Assembly: GCA_905221605.1 (NCBI GenBank)
Contig: CAJNDS010000225.1
Location: 615,001 to 679,000 of the forward strand
Length of the DNA: 64,000 nucleotides
Direction: 5' to 3'
Source: Symbiodinium natans
Lineage: Eukaryota > Sar > Dinophyceae > Suessiales > Symbiodiniaceae
The notes under the pieces are model-generated. The model was not told the DNA's origin. It saw only the letters and a list, made by a program, of their open reading frames with translations, and did not search any database. A program made the translations under genes and the position numbers. Shown here one piece after another: positions 12,116-25,300 of the stretch (position 1 is the stretch's first letter; each line of letters begins with the position of its first letter).

Positions 12116-12539
12116 CCTCTAAAGGAGATGTAAAAGTGCTCTGAAAGTTCCTGCAATCAACTAATTTTTGCATCAACCACTAACACTTTCGTTGCTTCAC
12201 CTACCACCTAAAATGTTTGTCTCCGGAGTCTCCAGGAAATTCCGTTATCAGATCAGAGCAGGCGTGGATCCTGTCAAACCCTAAGTCTCAACCCTAACAC
12301 TGAAACGCGAAGGCCCAAGCCCTCATCGCCTCAATCTAAAGCCAAGAAACAGCCTGCTCCTCTCTTTGCGAGAGAGACTGCGCCTCGGCAAAGGAGGACA
12401 TGCAGGTTAGCAACACAAATCCGTCATAAACGCAAGTACCCGAGCGCAAACCATATCGTTTTTTATTCCTCATCGTTTTACAAAGTAAACGACACATCCA
12501 GGGACGCAAAGCTATGATACCACACAGTAGTACATCTTT

Positions 12540-12800
12540 AGTACTGGCCATGTTTCCGCAGTACTGGACTCGGCCGCTGGTTTTTCAGCTTTGTAGTACA
12601 AGCATAGTACTGGAATCGATGCTTCTGTGAGCGTTGGTTTTTTAGTACAAGCTTCCGTGAGGCGGCTGGTGTGTCATTGCTTTGTAGCACAAGCTTGTAG
12701 TACTGGGGTCGATGTTCATTGCTTCGTGTACAAGCTTGTAGAACTGGAGTCGATGTTTCAGTGAGCCGGCCGGTTTTTTATTGCTTTGTAGTACAAGCTT
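12540..12800. repeat. Degenerate tandem repeat around GTAGTACAAGCTT
   Basis: Four to five units with TTTGTAGTACAAGCTT, GTACTGGAGTCGATG and GTGAGCCGGCTGG, period about 55-60 bp. Confidence 0.65.
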
Positions 12801-13099
12801 AGCTTCCATCTGCCCAACATGTAAACATCATCGTTTTTAATACCTTCTCGTTTCACAAGGAATCTTTGACTTCGGGGCCGCCCTTAGGTAAAGTTCCACA
12901 ACGGGGATATTTACCAAGCCTGTGTGTCACGTGCAAGGCCCTCCACCACGAACGTCCCAGCCCTGGCACGCGCCTGGAGCACACCGCGCCAATGCGCTTG
13001 CAGGCGCCCCTGTCGGCTTGCAACTTTGGTGACGCCAAACCAAACATGTGCTGAACCCGCCTCCGAGCCCGAAGCCGATGGGGAGCTATCAGACGCCGA

Positions 13100-13260
13100 A
13101 GGGGAAGACCTCGGCGCGTGCGTGCGTGTGCGCGCATGCGTGTATAAGTGCGCGGGCGGGTGCGTGTGAGCACGCGCTCATGTGAGCGCACACGCTTGCG
13201 CGTGCGCGGGCGTGCGTGGGCGTGCCCGGGCGTGGCGCGCACGCGTGCACTTTGCCGGTC
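13100..13260. repeat. GCGTGTGC-rich simple sequence
   Basis: Alternating purine-pyrimidine GCGTGCGTGTG, able to form Z-DNA. The region 13260-13680 after it is unique and holds no gene I can support. Confidence 0.7.
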
Positions 13261-13714
13261 GACGCACCTCACATCAGCAAAGAGCTGAGCCGAGAATCAA
13301 TGATTTGAACACACGACCTCTTCACGCCATGCCTTGCGCCAACATGTAATCGGCGCAGAAGTGCGGAACGGACGATCGCAGGATCGGTGCATGACGCCAG
13401 CTGCGAGGGTATGAAGATGTCGCCTAGCGAATCCTAGCGACCTAGCGATACGGCGTTTCAAAGGTCTTGCAGACATAAGTCGAGTGTGGCACTCTTTTCG
13501 ATGACTCTTTCAGGTCAAGGAGTCGGCCGGCACAAGTCGGCGAAAAGCGCCCTAGATCATGGGAGAAGAAGAATTCATCATTCGTGGCGATAAAGGCCAC
13601 CAAACCAGACGGCAAAGGCGCAAGTTGCTGCCGACACACAAGACGGCAGCTTTGGGGGAATATGTAAGGTTTCAGGGCATCAAACCGAACAACTGTAACT
13701 TGGCGGGCGGGCGT

Positions 13715-14025
13715 AGGTGTAGTTGTAGCTGTAGGTGTGGGTGTGGCTGTGGGTGTGGGTGTGGGTGTGAGTGCGGGTGTTTGTATGTGTGTGTGTGCGT
13801 GTGTTTTTTGTGTGTGTGTGTGTCTCTGTCTGTGTCTCTGTCTGTGTCTCTGTCTGTGTCTCTGTCTGTGTCTCTGTCTGTGTCTGTGTCTGTGTCTGAG
13901 TCTGAGTCTGTGTCCGTGTCTGTGTCTGTCTGTGTCTGTGTCTGTGTCTGTGTCCGCGCGTGCGCGTGCGCGCGCGCTCGTGCTCGTGCGCGCGTGGGTG
14001 CGTGTGTGCCTGGGCGCGCGTGTGA
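13715..14025. repeat. TGTGGG / TCTGTG / GCGCGTG microsatellites
   Basis: Successive blocks of GGTGTG, GTGTGT, TCTGTC-TGTG and GCGCGTGC. Serine/valine and histidine/arginine frames across it are artefacts. Confidence 0.95.
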
Positions 14026-14124
14026 AAACCAAGGAATCCAGACGTTAAAAAAAACCTGATTTAATGGTTGCATTTGGGTTGGGTCTTGACCTACCTCGAC
14101 CTACCTTGGTCCCTCCAATGACAG

Positions 14125-14265
14125 AATTAAATCGTGATTTAATTGTGTTTCTTTGCATGGGACCGAAAGACAATTAAATCGTGATCTAATTGTCTTCTTG
14201 ATTTAATTGTCTTCTTGGCATGGGACCGATAGACAATTAAATCGTGATTTAATTGTGTTTCTATT
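14125..14265. repeat. Tandem palindrome CAATTAAATCGTGATTTAATTG
   Basis: Three to four copies of a near-perfect palindrome, separated by TTTCTTTGCATGGGACCGA. Period about 85 bp. Confidence 0.75.
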
Positions 14266-14274
14266 CCTATTATG

Positions 14275-14488
14275 TTCTATTACCATTACTATTACTATTA
14301 CTATTACGATTACTCTTACGATTACTCTTGCTATTTAGTGCTATTACTATTACTATTACCATTATTATTACTATTACTATTACTATTACTATTACTATTA
14401 CTCTTACTATTACTCTTACTAGTACTATTACGATTACTATTACTATTACTATTACTATTACTTTTACTATTACTATTACTATTACTAT

Positions 14489-14544
<56 letters not shown>

Positions 14545-14583
14545 ACTACTACTACTAACTACTACTACTAACTACTACTACTT

Positions 14584-14658
<75 letters not shown>

Positions 14659-14697
14659 CTACTCCTACTCCTACTCCTACTCCTACTCCTACTCCTA

Positions 14698-14780
<83 letters not shown>

Positions 14781-14805
14781 TTAGTACTACTACTAACTAC
14801 TACTA

Positions 14806-14884
<79 letters not shown>

Positions 14885-14915
14885 TTACTATTACTAGTAC
14901 TATTACTATTACTAC
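14275..14915. repeat. ATTACT and ACT microsatellite
   Basis: ATTACT units give way to a long ACT tract with short TCCTAC blocks, then ATTACT again. Leucine, tyrosine and threonine frames are artefacts. Confidence 0.97.
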
Positions 14916-15295
14916 TGTTGATGGACGAAATCCTGCATCACTTTTATTATGCAAGTCATCCCTTCCAAACCCTGAATCTTAACATTGCTGTCCTTGCAAT
15001 GCTTCGAAAGTGCATGTGTGTGAATGACCGAAATCCTGCATCACCCGCGCGCGCACGCAACATTGAAATTCGAGGGGCGCGGGGAGCTCGACTACCAACC
15101 GTCGCACACGTGTAACATAGGGGGTCATGCAAGATTTTGTCCATCCACAGTCTCGGACAAGATATTTTCCTGACTTGTTGGCGAGAGTTGTTGCTGGAAT
15201 GGCTTTTGGGAAGAATGTCGGAGATGTACTTTTGGCAGCTTCAAGCCTAACTAAGCTCTCCTCTTGCTCGGGTGTGGCCAAGTGCCAAAGAGCAG

Positions 15296-15588
15296 AAATG
15301 CCGCGTTTTTCAAGTTTCAAATTCGTTTCCGCAGTTTCAAATTAGTTTCAAAATAGTTTCAAAATCCAGTTGCAAAATCGCTGTTAAGGGGAAACTGTGT
15401 TTTTCTACGCGCAATTCAAAAAAAATGAAAGAATCTCAGAGGTTCCTGGTTTTCGGAAAGCGCGGACAGAAATTGCAGTTCCCCCTTAACAGCAATTTTG
15501 CAACTGGATTTTGAAACTAATTTGAAATTGATTGGAAACTAATTTGAAACTGTGAAAACAATTTGAAACTTGAAAAGCACCATATTCC
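15296..15588. mobile_element. Foldback element with arms of about 100 bp
   Basis: Left arm (15296-15393) and right arm (15476-15588) are reverse complements with few mismatches, for example TCCAGTTGCAAAATCGCTGTTAAGGGG against CCCCCTTAACAGCAATTTTGCAACTGGA. The arms are rich in GTTTCAAATTAG. No coding capacity; a large MITE or foldback transposon. Confidence 0.7.
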
Positions 15589-15694
15589 GGACTTTCTGCC
15601 CCCATCCTGGCCCCTCACATACGGCCCTCAATTCACTCTGGTCAGCTGTGACTAGAGACCAGAGTTTCCGAAAGCTTGCCAGTCTCCAGACTGT

Positions 15695-16180
15695 ATTACT
15701 ATTACTATTACTATTACTATTACTATTACTATTACTATTACTATTACTATTACTATTACTATTACTATAACTATGACAATAACAATTACTATTCATATTA
15801 CTATTACTATTACTATTACTATTGCTATTGCTATTACTATTACTATTACTATTACTATTACTATTACTATTACTCTTACTCTTACTATTACTATTACTAT
15901 TACTATTACTATTACTATTACTATTACTATTACTATTACTATTATTATTACTATTACTATTACTATTACTATTACTAATACTATTACTATTACTATTACT
16001 ATTACTATTTCTATTACTTGTGCACATACTATTACTATTATTATTACTATTTCTATTACTATTACTATTACTATTACTATTACTATTACTATTACTATTA
16101 CTATTACTATTACTAGTACTAGTACTATTACGATTACTATATCTATTTCTATTACTATTACTGTTACTATGATTACTATT
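15695..16180. repeat. ATTACT microsatellite
   Basis: About 80 units of ATTACT with scattered changes. Open frames of leucine, tyrosine, isoleucine/threonine or serine/asparagine are artefacts. Confidence 0.97.
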
Positions 16181-16258
16181 ACGTTTATTATCCGCCGACC
16201 CCAGCAACGGCGGGGCGGCGTCAGTGAAGACCCACCGCTTGCGTCCCCATAGCGTTCA

Positions 16259-16289
<31 letters not shown>

Positions 16290-16465
16290 CTGCCTCTACC
16301 TAGTTCATCTATAGCGTTCCAGCGCACACCCCCCTACCCCCTGCCCCACCCATATGGCTTCCCTAGTTCATCCGTGCACGCCCAACCCCCGCGCTCTCCG
16401 CGCGCCCCCTCTACCCCCCCTCCCTGCCCCTGCTCTACCCCCCCCCCCCCCCCCCCCCCCGCCCA
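16259..16465. repeat. C-rich tracts
   Basis: Pure C runs of about 20-30 bases at 16260-16290 and 16439-16460 within CCCCT-rich DNA. The proline-rich frame is an artefact. Confidence 0.85.
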
Positions 16466-16933
16466 TCCATAGCGTTCCAGTGCATGCCCAACCCCCGCAC
16501 CCCCACCGCTCTCCGCCCGGCCGCTAAAAGACATCAGCAACGAGGGCTCAATCCTTGCTTGCTGGGGGTCGGCGGCACTGGCGGTAGCCATTATATCCGG
16601 CCTGGCCGTCGTGGTCCAGTGCGGAGCACGGCTAGCCTAAAGGCTTGCCTTTATGCGGGCGCGGCGTGCCGCCGAGCCGCCCTGAAAATGGCATGTCTCC
16701 TTGCATGAGGCTCCGGGGGGAGCCCCGGGAGGGCTCCGAGCGGGGTCCCAAACGCGAATGCGTGGAAGTGCCGAAATGTTTTTGCGTTTTTGGAGGGCCG
16801 CCAAACGCCCTGGAGGGCTCATGATGCATGACCGGGCGCGCATCATCGACCCTGCTTTTTAACGTTGGGCGAACATGCGAAAAAAGACCTTATATACCTC
16901 AAGTTTTGGGGGGGTACCCCCCCCCCAACAGGC

Positions 16934-17241
16934 GCGAGCATCATGAGCATCAGCGACCTGCCCCCGGGGCCACAGGAGGGCCCGGGCACCTCAATAAAGC
17001 CAGAAAACACCGTAAATACCGTGCTTTTCGTGTGTTTCGACACACACCTCCTTTCGGGGCACTGCCGCGCCTCCACGGTGAGCATCATTGACACCCAAGG
17101 CCTCGAGGGCGTCAGCCGACGCCCGCGAGACGCACCCACGGGCGAGCATCATGAGCCCTTCATATCTCCAGGGCCCTCGGGTCCCAGCTCCAGAGCCTCG
17201 GCTGAGCTCATGAGGGCCTCGCTGATGCTCATGATGCTCGC
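16934..17241. repeat. Inverted repeat GCGAGCATCATGAGCATCAGCGA
   Basis: Exact 23-bp inverted copies at 16934-16957 and 17219-17241, with further GAGCATCATGAG copies between. GTAAATACCGTG is repeated directly at 17010 and 17260. Possibly a mobile element of about 300 bp; no gene supported. Confidence 0.55.
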
Positions 17242-17449
17242 TTGGGGGGGGCCGTCCGCGGTAAATACCGTGTTTTTTGCGTGTTGCGCGAAAAACTGTT
17301 CAAAAACTCCTCGTTATGGCTGCCGTGTATGCAAACCTCAGAGAAAGCGTGTTTTTCTCGAGAAAACCTTGGTTTCGTCGTGTTTTTGGGCGTGTTTCGC
17401 GACTTTCGGCCCCCACCCCCAAGCCGCTGATGCCAATGATGCTGTTGCG

Positions 17450-17522
17450 CGCCCGCGCGCGCGCGCGCGCGCGCGTGCGCGCGCGCGCACGTGCACGCGC
17501 ACGTGCACGCGCACGCGCACAC
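17450..17522. repeat. GC alternating tract
   Basis: GCGCGCGC and GTGCACGC, alternating purine-pyrimidine. Confidence 0.9.
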
Positions 17523-17544
17523 AGAGGATTAGATGTAGGGTTCG

Positions 17545-18195
17545 GCTGTCGCTTCCTGTTCTTTCTTCTCTTCTGCTTCCTGTTCATTGTTTTTTTTCTG
17601 ATTCTTTTTCTTTTTATTCCTTGTCTTCTCCCCTCTTTCCTTCTTTTTGTTCTTCTTCTTTCCCTTCTTCTTATTATTGTTTTTCTTCCTTTTCCCTTTC
17701 TTCTTGTTATTATTCTTTCTTTTCTTTTGTTATTATTATTCTTTTCCTTCTTCTTTCTTTTGTTTTTCTTCTGCTTCTTCTTCTTCTTCTTCCTTTTCTT
17801 ATTCTTCCATTTATTCTTTCTTTTCTTCTTCTTTCATTCTTCTTTATTTTATTCTTCTGTTTCTTATTTTCTTATTCTTCTTATTTCTCTTCTTTTTCTT
17901 CCTTTACCCTTTATTCTTGTTATTCTTCTGTCTTTTCTTTTCTTCTTTTTCTTCTTCTGTTTTTCTTCTGTCTTTTCTTGTATTCTTCTTATGTTTCTTC
18001 TTCTTTCTTTTCTTCTATCTTTTCTTGTCTTCTTATTCTTATGTTTCTTCTTCCTTCTTTTCTTCTTCTTCTTCTGTTTCTTATTCTTTCTCTTCTTCTT
18101 ATTTTCTTGTTTTTTCTTTTCTTCTCTTCTTTTTACTTGTATTTTATTCTTTTTATTTCTCTTCTTCTTCTTTTTTTCTTTTTCCCTTTCTTCTG
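17545..18195. repeat. Polypyrimidine tract, about 650 bp
   Basis: Almost only T and C on the plus strand (TTCTTC, TTTCTT, TTATTC). Strong strand asymmetry. The long serine/phenylalanine frames are artefacts of the lack of purines, hence of stops. Confidence 0.95.
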
Positions 18196-18287
18196 ATTAC
18201 GTCCCGACTCCCTGCGCCCCCTAAACCCCTAAACCCAAACCTGAGTTTCAGCTTTCAGACGGCCAGGCCGGCCCGTGCCGCAAGGCC

Positions 18288-18480
18288 TGTATATATATAT
18301 ATATATATATATATCTATCTATATTTATATTTATATTTATATTTATATTTATATTTATATTTATATTTATATTTATATTTATATTTATATTTACTTATTT
18401 ATATTTATATTTATCTATTTATCTATGTATTTACTTATATATTTATTTATTTATGTATTTAGTCATTTTTTAAATCTATT
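18288..18480. repeat. TA and TATTTA repeats
   Basis: TATATA followed by about 16 units of TATTTA, decaying to TTTATCTA. Confidence 0.95.
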
Positions 18481-19298
18481 TTTAATTGTGTAATTATTTA
18501 CGTACATCTATTTACATTGAGTTACCCTTTCTTACTTGTTGATATGTGTTCTATAGCTATGTCTATACTTTGCTATTCGTACTATGTGAACATCATATAT
18601 GATGTACAAATGAACCACACAAAACTTGAACCCCTCAGCCCTCAACAGCCGGTGGCATGGCCGCCTGAGACCTCACCCGCATTCGACCAACCCTGGCTCG
18701 CCCTTGGGTTTAGGGTTTAGGGTTTAGGGTTTAGGGTTGAGGGTTTAGGGTTTAGGGTTTAGGGTTTAGGGTTTGGGGTTTAGGGTTTAGGGTTTAGGGT
18801 TCAGGGGGGTCTTGTAAGGCTCAGAGTCTAGGAGGCTCTGGGCTCACCTTTCAAAGGGTGCTAAATCCTACAACCCTAAAACCCTACACCTTCAACCCTA
18901 AAACCTAAACCCTAAAAACCCTAAACCTTAAACCCTAAATTCTAGACCCTGTACCCCACGGATCGAAGATAAACCCTAAACCCCAAACCCAGACGCACGT
19001 GAACCCTGGACATGCGAAGCACCTCCAAGCCCTTAGCACCTCCAGGCCCGCCAACCCTCGCCCCGTAAGCCCTAAACCCAAAGGGCTTAGGGTTCAGGGT
19101 TCAGGGTTCAGGGTTCAGGGTTCAGGGTTTAGGGTTTAGGGTTTAGGGTTTAGGGTTTAGGCTAGGGTCTAGGGTCTAGGGTCTAGGGTCTAGGGTCTAG
19201 GGTCTAGGGTCTAGGGTCTAGGGTCTAGGGTCTAGGGTCTAAGGGATCAGGTCGGGGCTTGAAACATCAAACCCCGAAACGAAAACCTGCTGGGAGGC

Positions 19299-19335
19299 CT
19301 TTCACGTCGCCCATGATTACACTGGCCGCACTGAC
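19299..19335 (-). CDS. Second gene, candidate exon
   Basis: Acceptor CTGTCAG, reads VSAASVIMGDVK with a GC donor. Another possible exon (19480-19530, frame QVAVMEGWVSVESPAI) lies upstream. Confidence 0.4.
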
Positions 19336-22300
19336 CTGACAGAGGAACCCTGAACCCTAAACCCTAAACCCGACAATGTTGCGTAGGCTGGGGCGCTGGG
19401 ATTGAAACACCTCAAAGTTGGCAGTTCCCCTAAACCCTAAACCCTAAAAACCCCAAACCCTAAACCCTAAACCCAATTGCTGGACTTTCCACTGAGACCC
19501 AACCCTCCATAACCGCCACTTGGGGATTTATGTATATTCAGGTAGAACCGGCTTGGAGGGTCAGGGGTTGAGGGTTTAGGGTTTAGGGCCAGGGTTTAGG
19601 GTTTAGGGTTTAGGGTTTAGGGTTTAGGGTTTAGGGTCTAGGGTCTAGGGTTTAGGGTTTAGGGTTCAGGGTTTAGGGTTTGGGGTTTAGGGTTGTTTAG
19701 GGTTGTTTAGGGTTGTTTAGGGTTGTTTAGGGTTTGGGGTTTGGGATTTCGGGTTTAGGGTTTTGGGTTTTGGGGGGGGGACCGTCAGAAACCAGCGCCT
19801 ACTATGCCCTCGAAACCCCAAACCTTTTTCAACCCTTAAGCCCTCAACCTCAAACCGTATACCCTAAGCCCTACAGCGAAAGGTTTGAGTTGCAAACCCA
19901 AAGTCTTAACCCCCGAACCAGAAACCCCAATCCCTGGACTCCAAATCTCTACACCCTAAACCCTAAACTCTAGACCCTAGACCCTAATCCCTAAAATTTA
20001 AACCCTAAACCCTAAACCCCAAACCCTAAACCCTAAACCCCTTGAGCCCGAGCCGCCTCTGCCATGCCGGGTGCCTGCCGCGCCAGGGTCGCGGCGATGT
20101 GGAGGTGTCCACGGACCTCGGCAGCCACTTTGAGAGGTTTAGGGTTAGGGGTTTAGGGTTTAGGGTTTCGGGCTTAGGGTTTAGGGTTTAGGGTTTAGGG
20201 TTTAGGGTTTAGGGTTTAGGGTTTAGGGTTTAGGGCTGAGGGTTTAGGGTTTAGGGTTTAGGGTTTAGGGCTTTTGGGGGTTTAGGGTTTATAAGGCTTC
20301 GGGTTTAGGGGCTCAGGGGTTTAGCGGCTGTGGGTTTTAGGGTTGAGAGGTTTAGGGTTAAGGGTCTAGGGGTTCAAGGGTTTAGGGGGTTTAGGGTTTA
20401 GGGGCTTGGGATTGGGGGGTGGAGGGTTTGGGGTTTGGAATTTAGGGTTTAGTGGGTTCAGAGATTTAGGGGTTTCGAGTTTTGGGGTTAAGGGGTTCAG
20501 GGGTGTAGGAGTTTAAGGTTTAGCGGGTTCTGCGCGGTTAGGGGGTTAGGGTTTTTCCCCCAAACCCTACCTCCTAAACTCTACCTCCTAAACCCTAAAC
20601 CCTGAACGAGTCTCCGGCAAGCTTGTCGTTGGGAGGCAGCATGCTTGCTGTCTCCTGGCGCATCCCTAAACCCTAAACCCTAAACCCTAAACCCTAAACC
20701 CTAAACCCTAAACCCTAAACCCTAAACCCTAAAGGACACTAAGGCCTAGACCAGCTCTGGGCCCTGAACCCGATGAACCCCACAAACCCCCCCTTAAGGG
20801 TAATGGACCCTAGCAGTTCTTTGCGTGTTTTATAGAGACTGCTTAGGTAACCGCATCTAAATCAAGTGTATATATAAGGGTTATATAGGGGAATAAGATT
20901 CACTCCTTTCTACCCCTCAACCCCCAAAACAACAACCTAGAACACCGAGAAACCCTATAAACCCTGCAATAAACCCTGCAAACCCTATAAACCCTGTAAA
21001 CCCTATAAACCCTGTAAACCCTGTAAACCCTATAAAACCCTATAAACCCTATAAAACCCTATAAAACCCTATAAAACCCCATAAGCCCTTTAAACCCTGT
21101 AAACCTTGTAAGCCCCAGACTGCCCTAAAACACCCGCAACCTAAACCCCAAGCCTCGAAGCCCCCAAACCCTCGAACCCATAAAACCCTGTAAGGCCTCC
21201 TGTCAACCCTGAAGGTTTAGAGCTTAGGGTTTTAGGGTTTAGGGTTTAGGGGTTAGGGGTTTAGGGGGGTAGGGGTTTAGGGGTTTAGGGGTTTAGGGGT
21301 TTAGGGGTTTAGGGGTTTAGGGGTTTAGGGATTAGGGTTTCGGGTTTCGGGCTTAAAGGCGTAGGGTTTAGGATTTACAGCTCAATCCCCAAACCTAAAC
21401 CCTAAACCCCAAACCACTTTCCTCGGCACTCGGCGACATGGCGATGGAGATATAGAGCTCCGAGCCGTCCTGGAAAAGGGACTCAGGGTTTAGGGTTTCA
21501 GGAGTTTAGGGTTTTGGGTTTTTGGGGTTTTGGGGTTTAGGGGTTTAGGGGTTTAGGGTTTAGGGTTTAGGGTTTAGGGTTTAGGGTTTAGGGTTTAGGG
21601 TGTAGGGTTCAGGGCTTAGGGCTTAGGGCTTCGGGCTTAGGGCTTAGGGCTTAGGGCTTAGGGAAACCGAAGCGATCCAGGTAGAGGCGGGTTTAGGGTT
21701 TGTTCCGAAACCGAGCACTGCCGAAACCTCCTAAACCGTCGACCTCCTAAACCCTAAACCCTAAACCCTCAACCCTCACCCCCCCTCAACCCTACAGTAA
21801 ACCCTAAACCCTAAACCCTAAACCCTAAACCCTAAACCCTACTAACCCTAAACCCTACTGTAAACCCGAAACCCTAAACCTAAACCCTAAACCCCAAACC
21901 CTCGCCTCACAAGGGACCAAGGCAGCCCACTCCCGCCAGAAGAACTCGCGATCCTGGCCGAAGATGTAGGTTCAGGGGTTTAGGGTTCAGGGTTTAAACC
22001 CGGGTTTAAACCCTAGACCCACAAACCCTAAACCTAAACCCTAAACCCTAAACCCTGAACCCCTAAACCCTGAACCCCTGAACCCCCGAACCCCTGAACC
22101 CTAAGCCCCGGGAGTTAAGGGTGCCGGGATGAGGGTTGAGGTTTAGGGTACAGGCTGAAGGCTTTGGGTTGAGGGTTAGGGCTCAGGGTTTTGGGTTGAG
22201 CGTTCAGGGCTTCGGGTTTAGAGTTGAGGGTTGGGGGTTCGGGGTTGGGGCGTTTGGGGCTTAGGGTTTGGGGTTTAGATACCCTCAACCCGAAACCCTA

Positions 22301-25300
22301 CACCCTAACCCCCAAACCCTAAACCCTAAACTCCCGAACCCCTGAGCCGGCAAAGAGGGCCGGACTCCCTGGTTGGGTCTAAACTTGAACCCGAAGCCCT
22401 CAAACCCCATGAGGGTTTAGGAGGTCTAGGGTTTTGGGTTTTGGGCTTAGGGCTTAGGGTTTAAGGATAATTAATAATTAGAATAGAGTTTTGGGGTTAT
22501 TCTAGTATGTCTATAAAGGGACCATAAGGGAATGCTATTAGTAATGATTCCGACCCCCCTGAACCCTAGACCCCTTAAACCCCTCAAAGTCCACAGCGTA
22601 CACCCCCTAAACCCCTTAAACCCCTCAACCCCTAAACCCCTCAAACCCTAAACCCCACACCCTAAACCCCAAACCCCAAACCCTAAACCCTGAAAAGAGG
22701 GGGAAAGTCTCTGATTTTGGCGCCTTCATGGGCTTTGGCATCTCAAAAACTAGAGCCTAAAGCCTAAACCCTAAACCCTAAACCCTAAATCCTAAACCCT
22801 AAACCCTAACCCCTCAACCGCCTAAACGCCTAAACCCCTAAACCCCTAAACCCCTAAACCCCTAAACCCCTAGACCCCTAAACCCCTTAACCCCTAAACC
22901 CCGAAACCCCTAAACCCCTAAACCCCTAAACCCCCAAACCCCTAGACCCCTAAACCCCTAAACTCCTAAACCCCTAGACCCCTAAACCCCCTAACCCCTA
23001 GACCCCTAAACCCGTAAACCCCACCCCAAACCCCTAAACCCCCAAACCCCTAGACCCCTAAACCCCTAAACTCCTAGACCCCTAGACCCCTAAACCCCCT
23101 AACCCCTAGACCCCTAAACCCCTAAACCCCTAACCCCTAGACCCCTCAACGCGCCTTCATGGGCTTTGGCATCTCATAGATGCCCACCACATATCTCTCC
23201 TGCCCCAGTGGCATCTCGTGGTCGACGACCTGGGGTTTGGGGTTTAGGGTTTAGGGGTTTAGGGGTTTAGGGGTTTAGGGGTTTAGGGGTTTAGGGGTTT
23301 AGGGGTTTAGGGGTTTAGGGGTTTAGGGGTTTAGGGGTTTAGGGGTTTAGGGGTTTAGGGGTTTAGGGGGTTTAGGGGGTTTAGGGGGTTTAGGGGGTTT
23401 AGGGGGTTTAGGGGTTTTAGGATTTAGGGTTTAGGGGTTTAGGATTTAGGGTTTAGGGCTTTAGGGGTTCAGGGGGTTTAGCGGTTTAGGGTTTAGGGGT
23501 TTAGGGTTTTGGGGTTTTGGGGTTCAGGGTTTAGGGGTTTGGGGTTTATGGGTTTAGGGGGTCTAGGGCGTGTAGGGTTTGGAGCTTAGGAGTCTAGGGT
23601 TTAAGGTCTTCCCTAGAACCGACAACAGCAGCCTACATGCTTGCACTATCCGCTTGCAATTCGCATGTGAAGGTTTCGGGTTTAGGATTTAAAGTCACTC
23701 CTTGACCCAGAAGGAGTCATAAAATACCCGAATAGACCGCATACCCGTATGCCCGTATACTAGGGCTTCCGAGGTTGAGGGGTGGTAGAGCGAAGGAGCT
23801 TTGGGGGGCTTGAAGGAGGGTATAGGGCTTAGGGCTTAGGCTAAGGGTTCAGGGCTTAGGGCATAGGGTTTAGGGGTTTAGGGCTACCCCAAAACCCAGC
23901 TTCCCAGTTTGAAATCGCCTGGCGATGTGCAGCTCCACCGCCAACAAAAAACTCACAAAAAAAAAGAGTCATCAAAAATCAAATCCCAAACCCTAAGCCC
24001 TAAATTCTAAATCCTACACCCTAAACCCCAAGGCATGAACCTGGTGCCTCGGTTTTTGGTGACCCAACCTTCACTGTAAGGGCTTCAGGGCGACTAGGCT
24101 TACGGAGCTTAGAGGGTTTGCAGGGTTTGCCAGACACCGGCCTGCAGAATCTCCTCCTGCTTGCAGACGTCGTTGTACCTCTCCTGGGCTTTGCCAGAGT
24201 TGAAGTCCTGCCGTGGGGGGGTGGGGTTGGGGGGGGGGAGGGGCGGTTGAGGGTGTAGGGCTACAGGGCTTGAGGAATTTTAACCCCCAACCCTTTTAAA
24301 CCCCCACCTAAACCCGAAACCCAGTTCAGGGGGTTTGAAGGAACTTTGGAGCTTTTGTGGTGTCTGCTCTGCGGGGGTTGAGATGCAGGGCTGTCTAAGG
24401 CTAATTACATGGTGCCTTCGTATGGGCCCCTAAAAGGGTACCCCTGATTTCGCCCTCACAAACCCTACAAAAAACTATTGAGCCCATACATCGGAACCCT
24501 GTAAAGGAGGGTAAGGGACCATACTACGGGCCCATATAACCCTGGACCCTCAACCCTAAACCCTTAAAGACGCGGGGATCAAAGGCTTCTCAAGTTACCT
24601 ACATCCCCCCAGAAGCGCAGCTTTTGTTGCCGATTACCCGGGTTTAGGGTTTAGGGCTTAGGGTTTAGGGTTTAGGAATGAAGGCGGCTCTCTACTTTCA
24701 GCGGTTCGGGTCGGAGATCTGGTGCTCCGGTAGCGAGGCTAATTGCTTTTGATCGCATGAGCGCTTAGGGCTGAAGGCTGTTTGGGGTCGCTGATTAACC
24801 CGAAGCCCTATTATAACCCGTACCCCTAAACCCTAAACCTTTCTAAACCCCAAACTACTTTAGGGCTTCTTTCAACTCTTGGGGATTGCATGGTTCAACT
24901 TCCTCCCCGACGATCGCGAACCGAAACACTGCCACTTCTTTGGCGCCCTCGCGGCTCCGGATGCTGTCCCCAACTGGAGGAGGGAAAGGCTGAGGCGGCA
25001 GGGGGCTTGAGGGTTTAGGGGTTTAAGGGGTGTGGGGGGTTAAGGGGGCTGGGGGGTTTAGGGGTTTGGGGGGTTTAGGGGTTTAGGGCTTTGGGGAGCC
25101 CAAAAGGTTTGCTAACACACGAGCCTGATGAGTAAGACCGGGACGCTCCAGCTGGAACGGACCAGTAAGCTTACCAGCCTTCTTCTGCGTCCCGAAACCC
25201 TAAACCCTAAACCCTAAACCCTAAACCCTAAACCCTAAACCCTTAACCTCTGTTTAGGGCCTAGGTTCCGTGCGGGGTTCAAGGTTTGGCCCTAAAACCT

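Noticed and set aside
14250-16252. Long leucine, tyrosine, threonine and serine/asparagine reading frames
   Set aside because: They follow the ATTACT and ACT microsatellites in every frame; the lack of stops comes from the repeat, not from coding.
16865-18462. 443-, 315- and 271-codon plus-strand frames
   Set aside because: Most of their length is the polypyrimidine tract and the TATTTA repeats, which contain almost no stop codons on this strand.
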